From Brevundimonas sp. UBA6550 (GTDB lineage Bacteria > Pseudomonadota > Alphaproteobacteria > Caulobacterales > Caulobacteraceae): a stretch of 64,000 nt of DNA. The translations under genes were made by a program, and so were the position numbers. A model generated the notes under the pieces. That model had not been told where the DNA came from. It ran no database searches and saw nothing but the letters and a program-made list of their open reading frames with translations. Where the stretch lies: positions 632,558 to 696,557 of the forward strand of contig NZ_DJKE01000012.1 of assembly GCF_002434505.1 (NCBI RefSeq). Direction: 5' to 3'. Positions 51,652 through 60,780 of the stretch are shown here, piece after piece. Numbering within the stretch: the first letter of the stretch is position 1; every line of letters starts with the position of its first letter.

Positions 51652-53046
51652 ATGACCGACAGCGCCTCCTACTTCTTCTGCGGCATCGGCGGATCGGGGA
51701 TGCTGCCCCTGGCCATGATCGTCCAGGCGCGCGGCAACGCCATCGAAGGCTCCGACCGCGCCTTGGATCAGGGCCGCACGCCCGAGAAGTTCGACTGGCT
51801 GCGCGCCCACGGCGTGACCCTGCATCCTCAGGACGGATCGGGCGTGACCCGCGCGGATCAGACCGTGATCGCCACCGGCGCCATCGAGGAGACGGTGCCC
51901 GACATCGGCGCGGCCCGTCGCGCGGGCGCCGCCATCAAGACCCGGCCCGAACTGCTGAGCGAACTGTTCAACGCGGCCCCGACCTCGGTCGGCGTCGCCG
52001 GCACCAGCGGCAAGTCCACCATCACCGGCATGATCGCCTGGATTCTGCATCAGACCGGGCGCGCCCCCACCGTCGTCAACGGGGCGGTGATGAAGAACTT
52101 CGCCGACGCCGACCATCCGTTCGCCAGCGCCCTGATCGGCGGGCATGACCTGTTCGTGGCCGAGGTGGACGAAAGCGACGGCTCCATCGCCCGCTATGAC
52201 CCGACCGTCGCCGTGGTCTCCAACATCTCGCTGGACCACAAGTCGATGGAGGAGCTTCGCGACCTGTTCGGCGGCTTCACCGCGCGGGCGACGACGGCGG
52301 TGCTGAACCTGGACAACCCGGAGACGGCGGCCCTGGCCCAGACGCTGGCGCCCGGCAAGGCGATCACCTTCGGCCTGGGCGAGGAAAAGGCCGACCTGTC
52401 CGCTCACGACCTGCACCCCCTGCCGACGGGAATGAAGTTTCGCCTGATCGAGGGCTGGAGCGAACACGACGTGGTCCTGAACGTGCCCGGCGCCCACAAT
52501 GTCGCCAATGCCCTGGCGGCGCTGGGTGCGGTCAAGGCGCTGGGCGTGCCGGTGGGCGAGGCGGTCAAGGCGTTGGAGACCTTCGCCGGCATCCGCCGCC
52601 GCATGGAGGTGGTCGGCACAGCGAACGAGATCACCGTCATCGACGACTTCGCCCATAACCCGGACAAGATCGCCGCCACGCTGAAGACGCTTCACGCCTT
52701 CGACGGCCGGCTGCTGATCCTGTTCCAACCGCACGGCTTTGGCCCGCTGAAGCTGATGAAGACCGAGTTCATCGACGGCTTCGTGGGCCTTATGCGCCCC
52801 GACGATGTGCTGCTGATGCCCGAGCCGGTCTATTACGGCGGCACCACCGACCGCAGCGTGGGCTCCGAGGACATCGCCTCCGGCGTCCGCGCCGCCGGCC
52901 GTCAGGCCGAGGCCCTGCCGACGCGCGCGGACTGCGGCGACCGGATCGTGGAAATCGCAAAGCCCGGCGACCGCATCATCGTCATGGGCGCCCGCGACGA
53001 CACCCTGTCCACCTTCGCGGCGGAACTGCTGGCGCGGCTTGGCTAA
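51652..53046 (+). CDS. mpl: Mpl-type Mur ligase (murein peptide recycling)
   Basis: Mur-family ATP-dependent ligase (464 aa). The N-terminal Rossmann domain starts with FFCGIGGSGMLPLAMIVQAR, the P-loop is VGVAGTSGKSTITGMIAWIL, the central domain has FVAEVDESDGSIARYDPTVA and VVSNISLDHK, and the C-domain has ITVIDDFAHNPDKIAATLKT. FAHNPDK in place of the MurC YAHHPTE, and RRRMEVVG, favour UDP-MurNAc:tripeptide ligase over UDP-MurNAc:L-Ala ligase. It would return tripeptide freed by LD-carboxypeptidase to peptidoglycan synthesis. MurC remains the alternative. Confidence 0.8.
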   Translation: MTDSASYFFCGIGGSGMLPLAMIVQARGNAIEGSDRALDQGRTPEKFDWLRAHGVTLHPQDGSGVTRADQTVIATGAIEETVPDIGAARRAGAAIKTRPELLSELFNAAPTSVGVAGTSGKSTITGMIAWILHQTGRAPTVVNGAVMKNFADADHPFASALIGGHDLFVAEVDESDGSIARYDPTVAVVSNISLDHKSMEELRDLFGGFTARATTAVLNLDNPETAALAQTLAPGKAITFGLGEEKADLSAHDLHPLPTGMKFRLIEGWSEHDVVLNVPGAHNVANALAALGAVKALGVPVGEAVKALETFAGIRRRMEVVGTANEITVIDDFAHNPDKIAATLKTLHAFDGRLLILFQPHGFGPLKLMKTEFIDGFVGLMRPDDVLLMPEPVYYGGTTDRSVGSEDIASGVRAAGRQAEALPTRADCGDRIVEIAKPGDRIIVMGARDDTLSTFAAELLARLG

Positions 53047-53056
53047 GCCTTGGCTC

Positions 53057-53086
53057 GTCGTCCTCGCCCTTGTGGCGAGGATGACG
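53057..53086. repeat. Interspersed palindrome, copy 2
   Basis: TCCTCGCC (53061-53068), loop CTTGT, GGCGAGGA (53074-53081), with outer CGTC/GACG arms giving about 12 bp. The core and loop equal the element at 36904-36926 in inverse orientation. It stands in the convergent gap after mpl and may terminate both sides. Confidence 0.7.
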
Positions 53087-53100
53087 GACGGTTGGACGCT

Positions 53101-54471
53101 TCAGTACACGTCGCGCCGATAGCGTCCGTCTTCCAGCATCGTCAGCACCACCTCCGCGCCGAGCGCCTGTTCCAGCGCTGCATGGACGCCTTGCGACATC
53201 CCTTCCAGACTACCGCAGACATAGATCGCCGCCCCGCGCGCGACCCAATCGCGCAAGTCGTCGGCCGCCGCTGCGACCAGATCCTGCACATAGCGGCCGT
53301 CGCCGGCGTCGCGCGAGAAGCCCCGGTCCAGCCGCTTCAGCACGCCCGACGCCAGCCACCCCCGAAGCTCCGCATCGAAAAAGGCGTCGTGCGCCTGCGT
53401 CCGTTCCCCGAACAGCAGCCAGGCCCCGCCCGCCGCCGTCCGCGCCTTCAGATGCGCCCGCAGGCCCGCGATGCCGGTGCCGTTGCCGATCAGGATCATC
53501 GGCGTCGCGTCCGCCGGGCCGTGGAAGCTGCGGTTGGCGCGCAACCGCATCCCGATCTCTCCGCCAAGCGCCAATCCTTGCGTCAGCCAGCCCGAGGCCA
53601 GGCCGGGCGTCCCGTCGGGATGGCGCATCAGGCGGATCAGAAACTCGACCCGGCCGTCCGACGGCAGGGAGGCGATGGAATATTCGCGCGAGCCGGGCGT
53701 GGCGCCGTCCCGCTCCGGCAGGCCGACCTCGGCGATGTCGCCGGCCGACCAGGCGGGCGTCGCGCCCACGGTCTCGAACGCCAGATGCCAGGCCTCGCGG
53801 CCCGGACTGCCGGGATTGACCAGCGTCCGTTCGACCAGCCGCCAGGGGTCGTAGGCCGGCGGGGTCCAGTCGGGGGCCGTCACGCTGCCGGTGATCTGGT
53901 TCAACTGATGCTGCCAGTGGCGGATGGCGCCGGCCTCGCCGTCATCGACCTCGACCATGTCGAACAGGGGTTCGGCGCCCGCGCGCCGCAGCCAGCCGTC
54001 GACCGCATGGCCGAAGCCGCAGAACTGGTCATAGCTGCGGTCGCCCAGGGCCAGGACGCCGAACCGCAGGGAGGCCAGGTCGGCCCCGGCCGTCATCGTC
54101 TTCCTGACGAAACGGGCGGCGGCGTCGGGCGGATCGCCCTCGCCCGTCGTGGAGACGATCAGCAAGGCCCGGTCCGCCGTCTTCAGCGTCTCAGTATCCA
54201 GGTCGGCGAAGGAGAACACCCGCGCGCCCACGCCGCCGTCGCCCAACGCCCGCGCGGTCATCCAAGCCAGTTCCTCGGCGAAGCCCGTCTGGCTGGCGAA
54301 GGCGACCAGGATCGGCCGTCCCTGCCCCGATCCGGCCGCAGCCATGACGTCGGAACGGGCGCGGGCCAGGGCCGCCGCGCGCCGTTCGCGCCAGACCGTC
54401 ACGGCGATCAGGGCCAGCCAAAGCACAACCGCCCCGACCGCCCACAGCCAGCGCTGCGGATCGGCTGTCAC
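53101..54471 (-). CDS. Membrane-anchored flavodoxin/FAD NADPH reductase
   Basis: CysJ-like diflavin reductase (456 aa). One membrane helix at about 8-28 (LWAVGAVVLWLALIAVTVW) is followed by a cytoplasmic flavodoxin domain (ILVAFASQTGFAEELAWMTA, LLIVSTTGEGDPPDAAARFV, FGVLALGDRSYDQFCGFG). Then come the FAD domain (SREYSIASLPSDG) and NADP domain (ILIGNGTGIAGLRAHLKA, AAIYVCGSLEGMSQGVH), ending DGRYRRDVY. It would feed electrons from NADPH into the membrane. Its start overlaps the apbE stop by four bases. Association with PepSY and DUF2271 genes suggests it powers extracytoplasmic ferric reduction. Confidence 0.88.
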   Translation of the reverse strand: MTADPQRWLWAVGAVVLWLALIAVTVWRERRAAALARARSDVMAAAGSGQGRPILVAFASQTGFAEELAWMTARALGDGGVGARVFSFADLDTETLKTADRALLIVSTTGEGDPPDAAARFVRKTMTAGADLASLRFGVLALGDRSYDQFCGFGHAVDGWLRRAGAEPLFDMVEVDDGEAGAIRHWQHQLNQITGSVTAPDWTPPAYDPWRLVERTLVNPGSPGREAWHLAFETVGATPAWSAGDIAEVGLPERDGATPGSREYSIASLPSDGRVEFLIRLMRHPDGTPGLASGWLTQGLALGGEIGMRLRANRSFHGPADATPMILIGNGTGIAGLRAHLKARTAAGGAWLLFGERTQAHDAFFDAELRGWLASGVLKRLDRGFSRDAGDGRYVQDLVAAAADDLRDWVARGAAIYVCGSLEGMSQGVHAALEQALGAEVVLTMLEDGRYRRDVY

Positions 54472-55577
54472 CCCGGCCGGTCTCCGTCGGGATCGTCCAT
54501 CATGGCGGCGAAGGCCGGTGTCATCCGCTCGACCGGCCCGCGCTCTGTGCGCTCGACGAAGTGGGCGGCCAGACCTGCCGCCTCGGCGTAGTCCGGCCCG
54601 TCGAACGGCCCCATGACCGTCAGCGCCGTGGCGTAGGCGTCCGCCATCATGGCCGAGGCATGCAGCACGGTGACGGAGGTCAGGTTGCTGTTGACCGGAC
54701 GGCCGGTCGAGCCGTCCAGGGTATGGGGATACAGCCGCCCGTCATGGACGAAGGCCCGGCGATAATCCCCGCTGGTCGCCACCGCCAGGTCGAACAGGGC
54801 CGCCACCGTGCGCGGCGCGGGGCTGTCCTGGACGCGCTCGATCTCGACCCACCAGGGCTGGGCGTCCGGCTTGACGCCGCGCCCCTTCAGCTCGCCGCCG
54901 ATCTCGATCAGGTGCGAGGTCGCGCCCATGGCCGTCAGCCGGTCCGACACCCGGTCCACCGCATGGCCCTTGGCGATGCCGGAGAAGTCCAGCTTCATAC
55001 CGCCCCTCTGCATCACGCCGCGCGCGTCGGGATTCAGCCGCAGCTTTTGCCAGCCGGACACGGCCATGGCCGCCGCGACCTCGTCCTCGGACGGAACGGG
55101 CAACAGGGCCGAACGCGGTCCGGGCGGGCCGAACCCCCACAGATCGACCAGGGCGCCCAGGGTCGGATCGACAGCCCCGTTCGTCTCGTCGCCCAGGGTC
55201 ATGGCCGCATCCAGCAGGTCCCAGAACGGCTGGGACACCGCCCAGAAGCCGGCCGGCGCGGTGTTGAAGCGGCTGATTTCGCTGGACGGCTCCCACGGGC
55301 TGAACAGGCCGACGACGGCCGCCAGCTCCTGCTCGATCGCCTCGCGAACGGCCGCTGCGCCGACGCCGGGCGGGGCGATGACGCGCGCGCTCCAGGTCGT
55401 GCCCATGGTCTGGCCGTCCAGCGAACGGATCAGATTGCTGGGCGGACGCGGCGGCGCGCCCTCGATCAGGGGCACCAGAACGCGGTTGTCGGCCCGATCC
55501 GAGAGCGGACCGGGGTCGCCGATGGCGACGGCGGAGGGAGCGGCGCGCGAGCCGCGCGAGAAGGGCGTGTCGGACAT
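54468..55577 (-). CDS. apbE: FAD:protein FMN transferase ApbE
   Basis: Enzyme (369 aa) that attaches FMN through a phosphoester to Thr/Ser of target proteins. MGTTWSARVIAP, FNTAPAGFWAVSQPFWDLLD, the region KLDFSGIAKGHAVDRVSDRL, IEIGGELKGRG, HTLDGSTGRPVNSNLTSVTV and the metal-site MMADAYATALTVMG identify it. No hydrophobic signal peptide is visible in the first 50 residues, unlike the usual lipoprotein or Sec-exported ApbE. The likely target is the DUF2271 protein two genes upstream, which has a DGVSGAT motif. Confidence 0.93.
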   Translation of the reverse strand: MSDTPFSRGSRAAPSAVAIGDPGPLSDRADNRVLVPLIEGAPPRPPSNLIRSLDGQTMGTTWSARVIAPPGVGAAAVREAIEQELAAVVGLFSPWEPSSEISRFNTAPAGFWAVSQPFWDLLDAAMTLGDETNGAVDPTLGALVDLWGFGPPGPRSALLPVPSEDEVAAAMAVSGWQKLRLNPDARGVMQRGGMKLDFSGIAKGHAVDRVSDRLTAMGATSHLIEIGGELKGRGVKPDAQPWWVEIERVQDSPAPRTVAALFDLAVATSGDYRRAFVHDGRLYPHTLDGSTGRPVNSNLTSVTVLHASAMMADAYATALTVMGPFDGPDYAEAAGLAAHFVERTERGPVERMTPAFAAMMDDPDGDRPG

Positions 55578-55586
55578 CCCGCTCGC

Positions 55587-56387
55587 TTAGGGCAGGACTT
55601 CCACCGACGCCACATAGCTGGCGCTGGACCCGAGGGTCTGGCCCTGCCCCTCGGTGCGGACCGAGGCGTTCAGCCAGTACATGCCGGCCGCCGGCCAAGT
55701 GATGGTGAAGGCGCCGTCGGCGCCGGTCGTCACCGTCGATTCCTCGGGATTGTCGCGATAACGGATCGCCCCGCGCGCCACGGTGACCTCCAGGCCCGAC
55801 GCCGGCTGGCCGTTGTTCAGCAGTTTGAACGTGGCCGGCTCGCCCGCGACCAGGTCGTTGGGGTGGGTGACGGGAACCAGCTCCAGCCCCTCGCCGGTCG
55901 TCTTGAAGACGGTGTCGGTGGGGTTGTTCAGGGTGACGAAGGTCTCGATCCGGCTGGTGGTGCGGGTCGCCTGGACGTCGGTCGCGCCCGCCGGCAGGGC
56001 GGCGGGATATTCGGCGGCGGTCCCGCGCCAGCGCTTCTGCTCGCCGTTCAGCTTGTAGCTGGCCATCACGCCGCTCATGACGTTGGCGATCTTATAGGTG
56101 CCGTTCTGCGTCAGATGGGCGTCGAAGGTGGAGCGATACTGACCCTGCATGGCGTGTTCGGGCTGAACCGCCGAGCCGTCCGGCGCCGTGATGGTCAGGC
56201 CGGTCATCCGCATGGCGGCGTGGTCGGGATCGAACACCTTGTTGGACATGCCGGCGTCGAAGCCGACCCAGGCGTCGGTTCCCGACAGGGTGGTGGCGGT
56301 CGGCGCCATCCAGGCGCGGTGAGCCTGGGCCGCCATCGGCGCGGCCAGGGCGGCGGCGAGCGTCAGAAGGGCGATCGTCTTCTTCAT
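55587..56387 (-). CDS. DUF4198 periplasmic protein
   Basis: Exported protein (266 aa) with signal peptide KKTIALLTLAAALAAPMAAQA. The mature start HRAWMAPTATTLSGTDAWVG is typical of DUF4198 (NikK/GH25-like beta-sandwich) proteins, whose N-terminal His is a proposed metal ligand. Other blocks are GLTITAPDGSAVQPEHAMQG, LELVPVTHPNDLVAGEPATF and a C-terminal beta domain (VTTGADGAFTITWPAAGMYW). Of two ATGs, 56387 fits the AGG at nine bases; 56393 is the alternative. Neighbours suggest periplasmic handling of iron or another metal. Confidence 0.85.
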   Translation of the reverse strand: MKKTIALLTLAAALAAPMAAQAHRAWMAPTATTLSGTDAWVGFDAGMSNKVFDPDHAAMRMTGLTITAPDGSAVQPEHAMQGQYRSTFDAHLTQNGTYKIANVMSGVMASYKLNGEQKRWRGTAAEYPAALPAGATDVQATRTTSRIETFVTLNNPTDTVFKTTGEGLELVPVTHPNDLVAGEPATFKLLNNGQPASGLEVTVARGAIRYRDNPEESTVTTGADGAFTITWPAAGMYWLNASVRTEGQGQTLGSSASYVASVEVLP

Positions 56388-56398
56388 GGTCATGATCC

Positions 56399-56911
56399 TC
56401 AGCGAGAGACGGCGACGCGCACGGCGCCCAGTTCGGTGGAGCCGGTTCCGGCGCCGGTGTTCGCCGCGCCCCAGCGGAAGGGCACGCGCACGACCTCGCG
56501 GCCGCCCAGTTCGCGGGCCGCCTCGACGACGATGTTGTATTGGCCCGGCTGCAGGCCGGCCAGGCGCGCGCCCGGCACGGTGACGGTCTGACGACCCGGC
56601 GCGCGCGTGGCGCCCGACACGCCGTCGGCCGGCAGGCTCATGGCCCGACCGCCCTTGCGCCACCAGGTGCGCAGATCCTTCAGCCAGTCCTTGCCGTCGC
56701 CCTCGTTGTTGCGGGTCTGCTGATACCAGACGGCCAGGGTCCGCTCCGCCGACTGATCCGGCTTCTCGATCCACACGGCCACATAGGGACGGTGATAGGA
56801 GGCGGTGTTCAGCCGGGGGATTTCGACCGAGACCGTCAGGTCGGCGGCCATGGCCGGCGCGGCCGCTGCGGCGAGGCCGACGGTGGTGATGACGACGGGG
56901 AGAAGGCGCAT
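56399..56911 (-). CDS. DUF2271 periplasmic protein with flavinylation motif
   Basis: Exported protein (170 aa). The signal peptide (LLPVVITTVGLAAAAAPAMA) is cleaved near residue 22. The DUF2271 beta-sandwich has VEIPRLNTASYHRPYVAVWI, YQQTRNNEGDGKDWLKDLRT and WWRKGG. Residues 96-102, DGVSGAT, match the ApbE target motif DGxSGAT of NqrC-like proteins, with Thr102 the expected FMN attachment site. It is likely a periplasmic flavin carrier receiving electrons from the PepSY membrane protein and passing them to ferric chelates. It lies between the PepSY and DUF4198 genes with gaps of 11 bases. Confidence 0.88.
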   Translation of the reverse strand: MRLLPVVITTVGLAAAAAPAMAADLTVSVEIPRLNTASYHRPYVAVWIEKPDQSAERTLAVWYQQTRNNEGDGKDWLKDLRTWWRKGGRAMSLPADGVSGATRAPGRQTVTVPGARLAGLQPGQYNIVVEAARELGGREVVRVPFRWGAANTGAGTGSTELGAVRVAVSR

Positions 56912-56922
56912 CGGAATACTCG

Positions 56923-57600
56923 TCAGTGAATGAAGATCAGGGCGATGACGACGGGGATCAGCAGGCCCAACGCCGCCAGCGGCCAGGTGGAGGGTCGGCC
57001 CTTGGCGTGCAGGACCATCAGGCCCAGGCCCGTGACCGCGAAGATGACGCAGGCCGCCGCGAACACGTCGATGAACCAGAACCAGACCACGCCGGCGTTG
57101 CGGCCCTTGTGCAGGTCGTTGAGGTAGGCGATCCAGCCGCGCGTGGTCTTCTCGTGCAGCGTTTCGCCCGTCGCACGGTCGATGGTGACCCATCCGTCGC
57201 CGCCGGGAATGGCCAGGGCGACATAGACCTCTTCCGGCGTCGTCTCGGTCGGCTTGCCGGCGATCTCGACCTTCAACGCCTCAGACGCCCAGCGCGCCAC
57301 GGCGTCGGGCACCGGCTGGGTCGTTTCTTCGGGGAAGGTGGCCAGACGTTGCACCAGCGGGGCCGGCAGGGTCGCGGTCTGTTCGACCGTCACCGGCGTT
57401 CCGGGGATGGCGGCCGCGTGGTTCAAGGTGATGCCGGTGACGGCGAACAGGATCATGCCCACCAGGCTGACCGCCGCCGAAATCCAGTGCCAGCTATGAA
57501 GTTGTTTCAGCCAGAACGACCGCGCGCCGTTCAGCGCCGCCTTGGGCTTGGGGCCCTTGGCTTCGGGTTCGGCCTGACGCTGTGCGGCGAGTTCGGTCAC
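56923..57600 (-). CDS. PepSY-associated transmembrane protein
   Basis: Inner-membrane protein (225 aa). The N-terminal helix KQLHSWHWISAAVSLVGMIL followed by FAVTGITLNHA and the later LNDLHKGRNAGVVWFWFIDV with FAAACVIFAVTGLGLMVL are the PepSY_TM pattern; His in LHSWHW, LNHA and LHKG are probable haem ligands. A last hydrophobic segment is LAALGLLIPVVIALIFI. It would carry electrons across the membrane. Start is GTG at 57600. A TTGCGA-N5-TTGCAA site lies 19 bases upstream, so it probably leads the operon that runs to the flavodoxin reductase. Confidence 0.87.
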   Translation of the reverse strand: MTELAAQRQAEPEAKGPKPKAALNGARSFWLKQLHSWHWISAAVSLVGMILFAVTGITLNHAAAIPGTPVTVEQTATLPAPLVQRLATFPEETTQPVPDAVARWASEALKVEIAGKPTETTPEEVYVALAIPGGDGWVTIDRATGETLHEKTTRGWIAYLNDLHKGRNAGVVWFWFIDVFAAACVIFAVTGLGLMVLHAKGRPSTWPLAALGLLIPVVIALIFIH

Positions 57601-57618
57601 GCGCTCGCTGTGCCATTG

Positions 57619-57635
57619 TTGCGAACGGGTTGCAA
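57619..57635. promoter_or_regulatory. Candidate iron-responsive operator (PepSY operon)
   Basis: TTGCGAACGGGTTGCAA, a near-perfect 6-5-6 palindrome, 19 bases upstream of the PepSY start. It differs by one half-site base from the two TTGCGA-N5-TCGCAA sites before the siderophore receptor. A Fur-type regulator is the natural candidate. Confidence 0.6.
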
Positions 57636-57667
57636 TAGCGTTCAGCGTCCCCGCGACGCAACGACCG

Positions 57668-58354
57668 TCACACCTCGGCCCAGCGCCGCAGCAGATTGTG
57701 ATAGACGCCGGTCAGTTCGATCACCGCCTGATCCTTGGGGCCCTTCTCCAGGCCGACGCGCTGGATCGCCACGTCCAGGCGGAACAGCATCTCGCGGTCG
57801 CCGTCGTCGCGGATCAGGCTCTGCATCCACATGAAGGACGACACCCGGGCGCCTCGCGTCACCGGCATGACCCGGTGCAGGCTCTTGGACGGATAGAGCA
57901 CCAGATCGCCGGCCGGCAGCTTGATCGACTGCGAGCCGTACATCTCCTCGATGATCAATTCGCCGCCGTCGTAATCCTCGGGCTCGGACAGGAACAGGGT
58001 CGCCGACAGGTCGCTGCGGATGCGCATCGCACCGCCGCCCCGCGCCTGGCGGATGGCGTTGTCGACGTGCACGCCGAACTCGCCCCCGCCCTCGTAGCGG
58101 TTGAACAGGGGCGGAAAGATCGTGTGCGGCAGAGCCGCCGCCACGAACATCGGATTGGCGTTCAGCGCCTGGACGATCAGGGCCGAGACCTCTTTCGCCA
58201 CGTCCGAATCCTCGGGCAGTTGCTGGTTGCGCTTGGCCGTGGCGGACTGGTGGCCCGAGGTCATGTTGCCGTCGGCCCAGGGGCCCGCGTCCAGCCGCTC
58301 GCGCAGCGCCTTCACTTCGGCCTTGGAGAAGACTTCGGGAATCTGGAGCAGCAC
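57668..58354 (-). CDS. PiuC-like Fe(II)/2-oxoglutarate PKHD-type hydroxylase
   Basis: Oxygenase (228 aa) of the PKHD group. The N-terminal [20 protein letters not shown], the Fe-binding HxD in [15 protein letters not shown], and the distal His and Arg in [20 protein letters not shown] form the 2-His-1-carboxylate site and 2-oxoglutarate anchor. PiuC/YbiX homologues are nearly always next to a catecholate siderophore receptor of the PiuA/Fiu type, as here. The substrate is unknown. Start is GTG at 58354 with GAGG upstream. Confidence 0.9.
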   Translation of the reverse strand: MLLQIPEVFSKAEVKALRERLDAGPWADGNMTSGHQSATAKRNQQLPEDSDVAKEVSALIVQALNANPMFVAAALPHTIFPPLFNRYEGGGEFGVHVDNAIRQARGGGAMRIRSDLSATLFLSEPEDYDGGELIIEEMYGSQSIKLPAGDLVLYPSKSLHRVMPVTRGARVSSFMWMQSLIRDDGDREMLFRLDVAIQRVGLEKGPKDQAVIELTGVYHNLLRRWAEV

Positions 58355-58382
58355 GGGCGGCCTCGCTCTCGCAAAAAGAAGA

Positions 58383-58407
58383 CGGCCCCGCCGGAAGGAC
58401 GGGGCCG
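58383..58407 (-). terminator. Terminator after the siderophore receptor
   Basis: CGGCCCCG at 58383-58390 pairs with CGGGGCCG at 58400-58407. On the minus strand it is followed by TCTTCTTTTTG. It separates the receptor gene from the PiuC-like gene, so PiuC may have a separate promoter or depend on read-through. Confidence 0.8.
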
Positions 58408-58433
58408 CCAGGATAGACCGGGGGAGGCGGTCT

Positions 58434-60755
58434 TTAGAAGCGCAGGTTCAGCGCCAGGATGGCTTGGCGCCCCGCCGCCACGTCAGCGTGGTGAACGCCG
58501 TTGGTGCGGATGATGTAGTCCTCGTCCGTGGCGTTCTTGACGTTCAGCTGCAGCGTCGCGCGGTCGGTCAGGTCGTAGGTCGCAAAGGCGTCCACCCGCG
58601 TCCACGACGGCGCATAGACGCGGTTGGTCCCGCCGCCGGCCCCGCCCTGGTTCCCGCCGAAGGACTTGGACGTGTAATAGACCCCGCCCCCGACCGTCAG
58701 CCTGGGCAGCAGGCGATAGGTGGTGAACAGGCTGGCGCTGTTCTTGGGCGTGTTGGCCAGCGGATCGCCGATGTTGACGCTGGTGTAGGCGCCGCGCACC
58801 AGTTCGGAGTCCATGTAGGTGTAGCCGCCGAACACGGTCCAGGCCGGCGTGATGCTGCCCGACACGCCCAGTTCGACGCCCTTCACCTCGACCTCGCCCG
58901 CCTGTTCATAGACATTGGGCGCGACCAGGATCGCCGCGTTCTTGCGCACGGTGCGGAATGCCGCCGCCGACAGGGCCAGGTGGTCGCCGAAGACATTGGC
59001 CTTGGCGCCGACCTCGTAGCTTTCGGTGTCTTCCGGCGACAGCACCACATTGGCCAGGTTGCCCGAACCCGTGCCGCCTGCGGCGTTCTGGTCGCCAGCG
59101 GACAGGGTCGGCGGCGTCGAAGAGGTGGCGAAGGAGGCGTAGAGGCTGCTGCTCTCGGTCGGCTTGAACACCAGACCGACCTGATAGTTGGTGAACTCCC
59201 AGGTGCGTTCGGGCACGGCCGTATAGCCCGTGGTGGTCCAGACGCCGGCGGATTGCGTCGCCGCCGCCGTGACGCCGCTCACCGAATACTGATCCCAGCG
59301 AACGCCCAGGTTCAGCAGCAGGCGCTCGGTCAGGGCGATGCTGTCGTTGGCGTAGACGCCGATGGTCTCGGTGGTGTTGGAGCTGGTCGGGCCGCGATTG
59401 ATCACGCCGGTCCAGGCGTCGTCCGGCGTCGGCCCATAGACGCGGGTGCAGTCGCCGGCGCCGAGCGCGCCGGTCGCCACGGGATAGGTTCCCGACAAGG
59501 CCGTCAGACCCGTCGGGCAGGCCGCGCCCGAGGTGGTGTAGGTCGAATAGGTCGCATTGCGGTTGCGCTCACGCGACAGCTCCACGCCGATGTCGTAGCT
59601 GTGCTTGATGCCCCCGGTGGCGAACTGGCCATAGACGTCCGTCACATTGGCCAGGGTGGTGACCGGATTCCAGCGGGTCTTGGTCCCGCGCTTCATCCAG
59701 TAGGTCCCATCCGCCGCACGGCCGACATAGCCTCCGTCGCCGGGATTGGTGACGATGTAGTCGTTCAGCGTCTCGGAATAGCGGCTGACGTTGCGCACCG
59801 TGGCGAAGTCGCTGAGGCGATGCTCGGCCTGGAAGGTGAAGGTATCCACCTCATTGGTCATGTAGTCGCGCGCCTTGAGGCCATAGAAGCTGCTGTAAGG
59901 CACGTCCAGAACGCCGCTGTCCGTCGTGCGGTTCTGGATCTTGGTGAACAGCGGGATGCCGTAGTCCGGCATCTGGTCGCTGGTCAGGTGGTAGTAGCTG
60001 AACACCATCGACGACGGGGTGCCGAGCCCGGCGCCCAGGCTGAGGCCAAGGCCCCATTTGTCGTAATCGACGGCGTCGCGGCCCGGCACGTCGCCCTGGG
60101 CGCCCATCAGATTGATGCGCAGGGCGGCGGTTTCGCCCAGCGGCAGGTTGCTGTCGATGGTTCCGCGCAGATAGCCGTCCGTGCCCACGCCGGCCGAGAT
60201 ATTGTTGAAGGCGTTCAGCTTGGGCGACTTGGACGCCAGATTGATGCTGCCCCCGCCCGAGCCGCGCCCCGAATAGACGGCGTCCGGCCCCTTGATGACC
60301 TCGACCTGCTCCAGGTTGAAGACTTCGCGCTGCTGGCCGCCGGTGTCGCGCAGCCCGTCCACGAAGATGTTGTTGCCCGACGACTGGCCGCGAATGAATG
60401 GACGGTCGGCCAGCGGCTGGCCGCCCTCGCCCGCGCCGAAAGTGATGCCCGGCGAGTTGGACAACAGGTCCTGCAGCGACGAGGCCGAGGTCTGTTCGAT
60501 GATGGTCTGGGGAATGATGGTGATCGCGCGCGGGGTGTCGACCAGGGGCGCGACGAACTCGGGGCTGACCGGCGCGGGCTTTCTGACCTGGCCGTTGACG
60601 TCGATGGTCCCCAGATTGGCGGGCTGCTGCTGATCGGCCGTGGCGATCACGCCATCCGCGGCATCGGCGGCGAAAGCGGGGGCTGCGACCAGCATTCCGG
60701 CGGCGCTGGAGGCGAACAGGAGCGCACGGAGAGAGGCGGCGCGGGATTCGGACAT
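58434..60755 (-). CDS. TonB-dependent siderophore receptor, Fiu/PiuA-like
   Basis: Outer-membrane ferric-siderophore receptor (773 aa). The signal peptide ends AAPAFA. The plug has [60 protein letters not shown] and [19 protein letters not shown], the mark of catecholate receptors. The barrel ends in [13 protein letters not shown] at 60755 (MSESRAASL) is used; the longer form from 60797 would begin inside an operator. Two palindromes upstream and the PiuC, PepSY and ApbE genes downstream support iron-controlled uptake. Confidence 0.94.
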   Translation of the reverse strand: MSESRAASLRALLFASSAAGMLVAAPAFAADAADGVIATADQQQPANLGTIDVNGQVRKPAPVSPEFVAPLVDTPRAITIIPQTIIEQTSASSLQDLLSNSPGITFGAGEGGQPLADRPFIRGQSSGNNIFVDGLRDTGGQQREVFNLEQVEVIKGPDAVYSGRGSGGGSINLASKSPKLNAFNNISAGVGTDGYLRGTIDSNLPLGETAALRINLMGAQGDVPGRDAVDYDKWGLGLSLGAGLGTPSSMVFSYYHLTSDQMPDYGIPLFTKIQNRTTDSGVLDVPYSSFYGLKARDYMTNEVDTFTFQAEHRLSDFATVRNVSRYSETLNDYIVTNPGDGGYVGRAADGTYWMKRGTKTRWNPVTTLANVTDVYGQFATGGIKHSYDIGVELSRERNRNATYSTYTTSGAACPTGLTALSGTYPVATGALGAGDCTRVYGPTPDDAWTGVINRGPTSSNTTETIGVYANDSIALTERLLLNLGVRWDQYSVSGVTAAATQSAGVWTTTGYTAVPERTWEFTNYQVGLVFKPTESSSLYASFATSSTPPTLSAGDQNAAGGTGSGNLANVVLSPEDTESYEVGAKANVFGDHLALSAAAFRTVRKNAAILVAPNVYEQAGEVEVKGVELGVSGSITPAWTVFGGYTYMDSELVRGAYTSVNIGDPLANTPKNSASLFTTYRLLPRLTVGGGVYYTSKSFGGNQGGAGGGTNRVYAPSWTRVDAFATYDLTDRATLQLNVKNATDEDYIIRTNGVHHADVAAGRQAILALNLRF

Positions 60756-60780
60756 TGTCTTGCGATCTTTTGGTCTGATT

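Noticed and set aside
51652..53046. Calling this gene murC
   Set aside because: FAHNPDK and RRRMEVVG, and the LD-carboxypeptidase neighbour, fit Mpl better, though MurC was not excluded.
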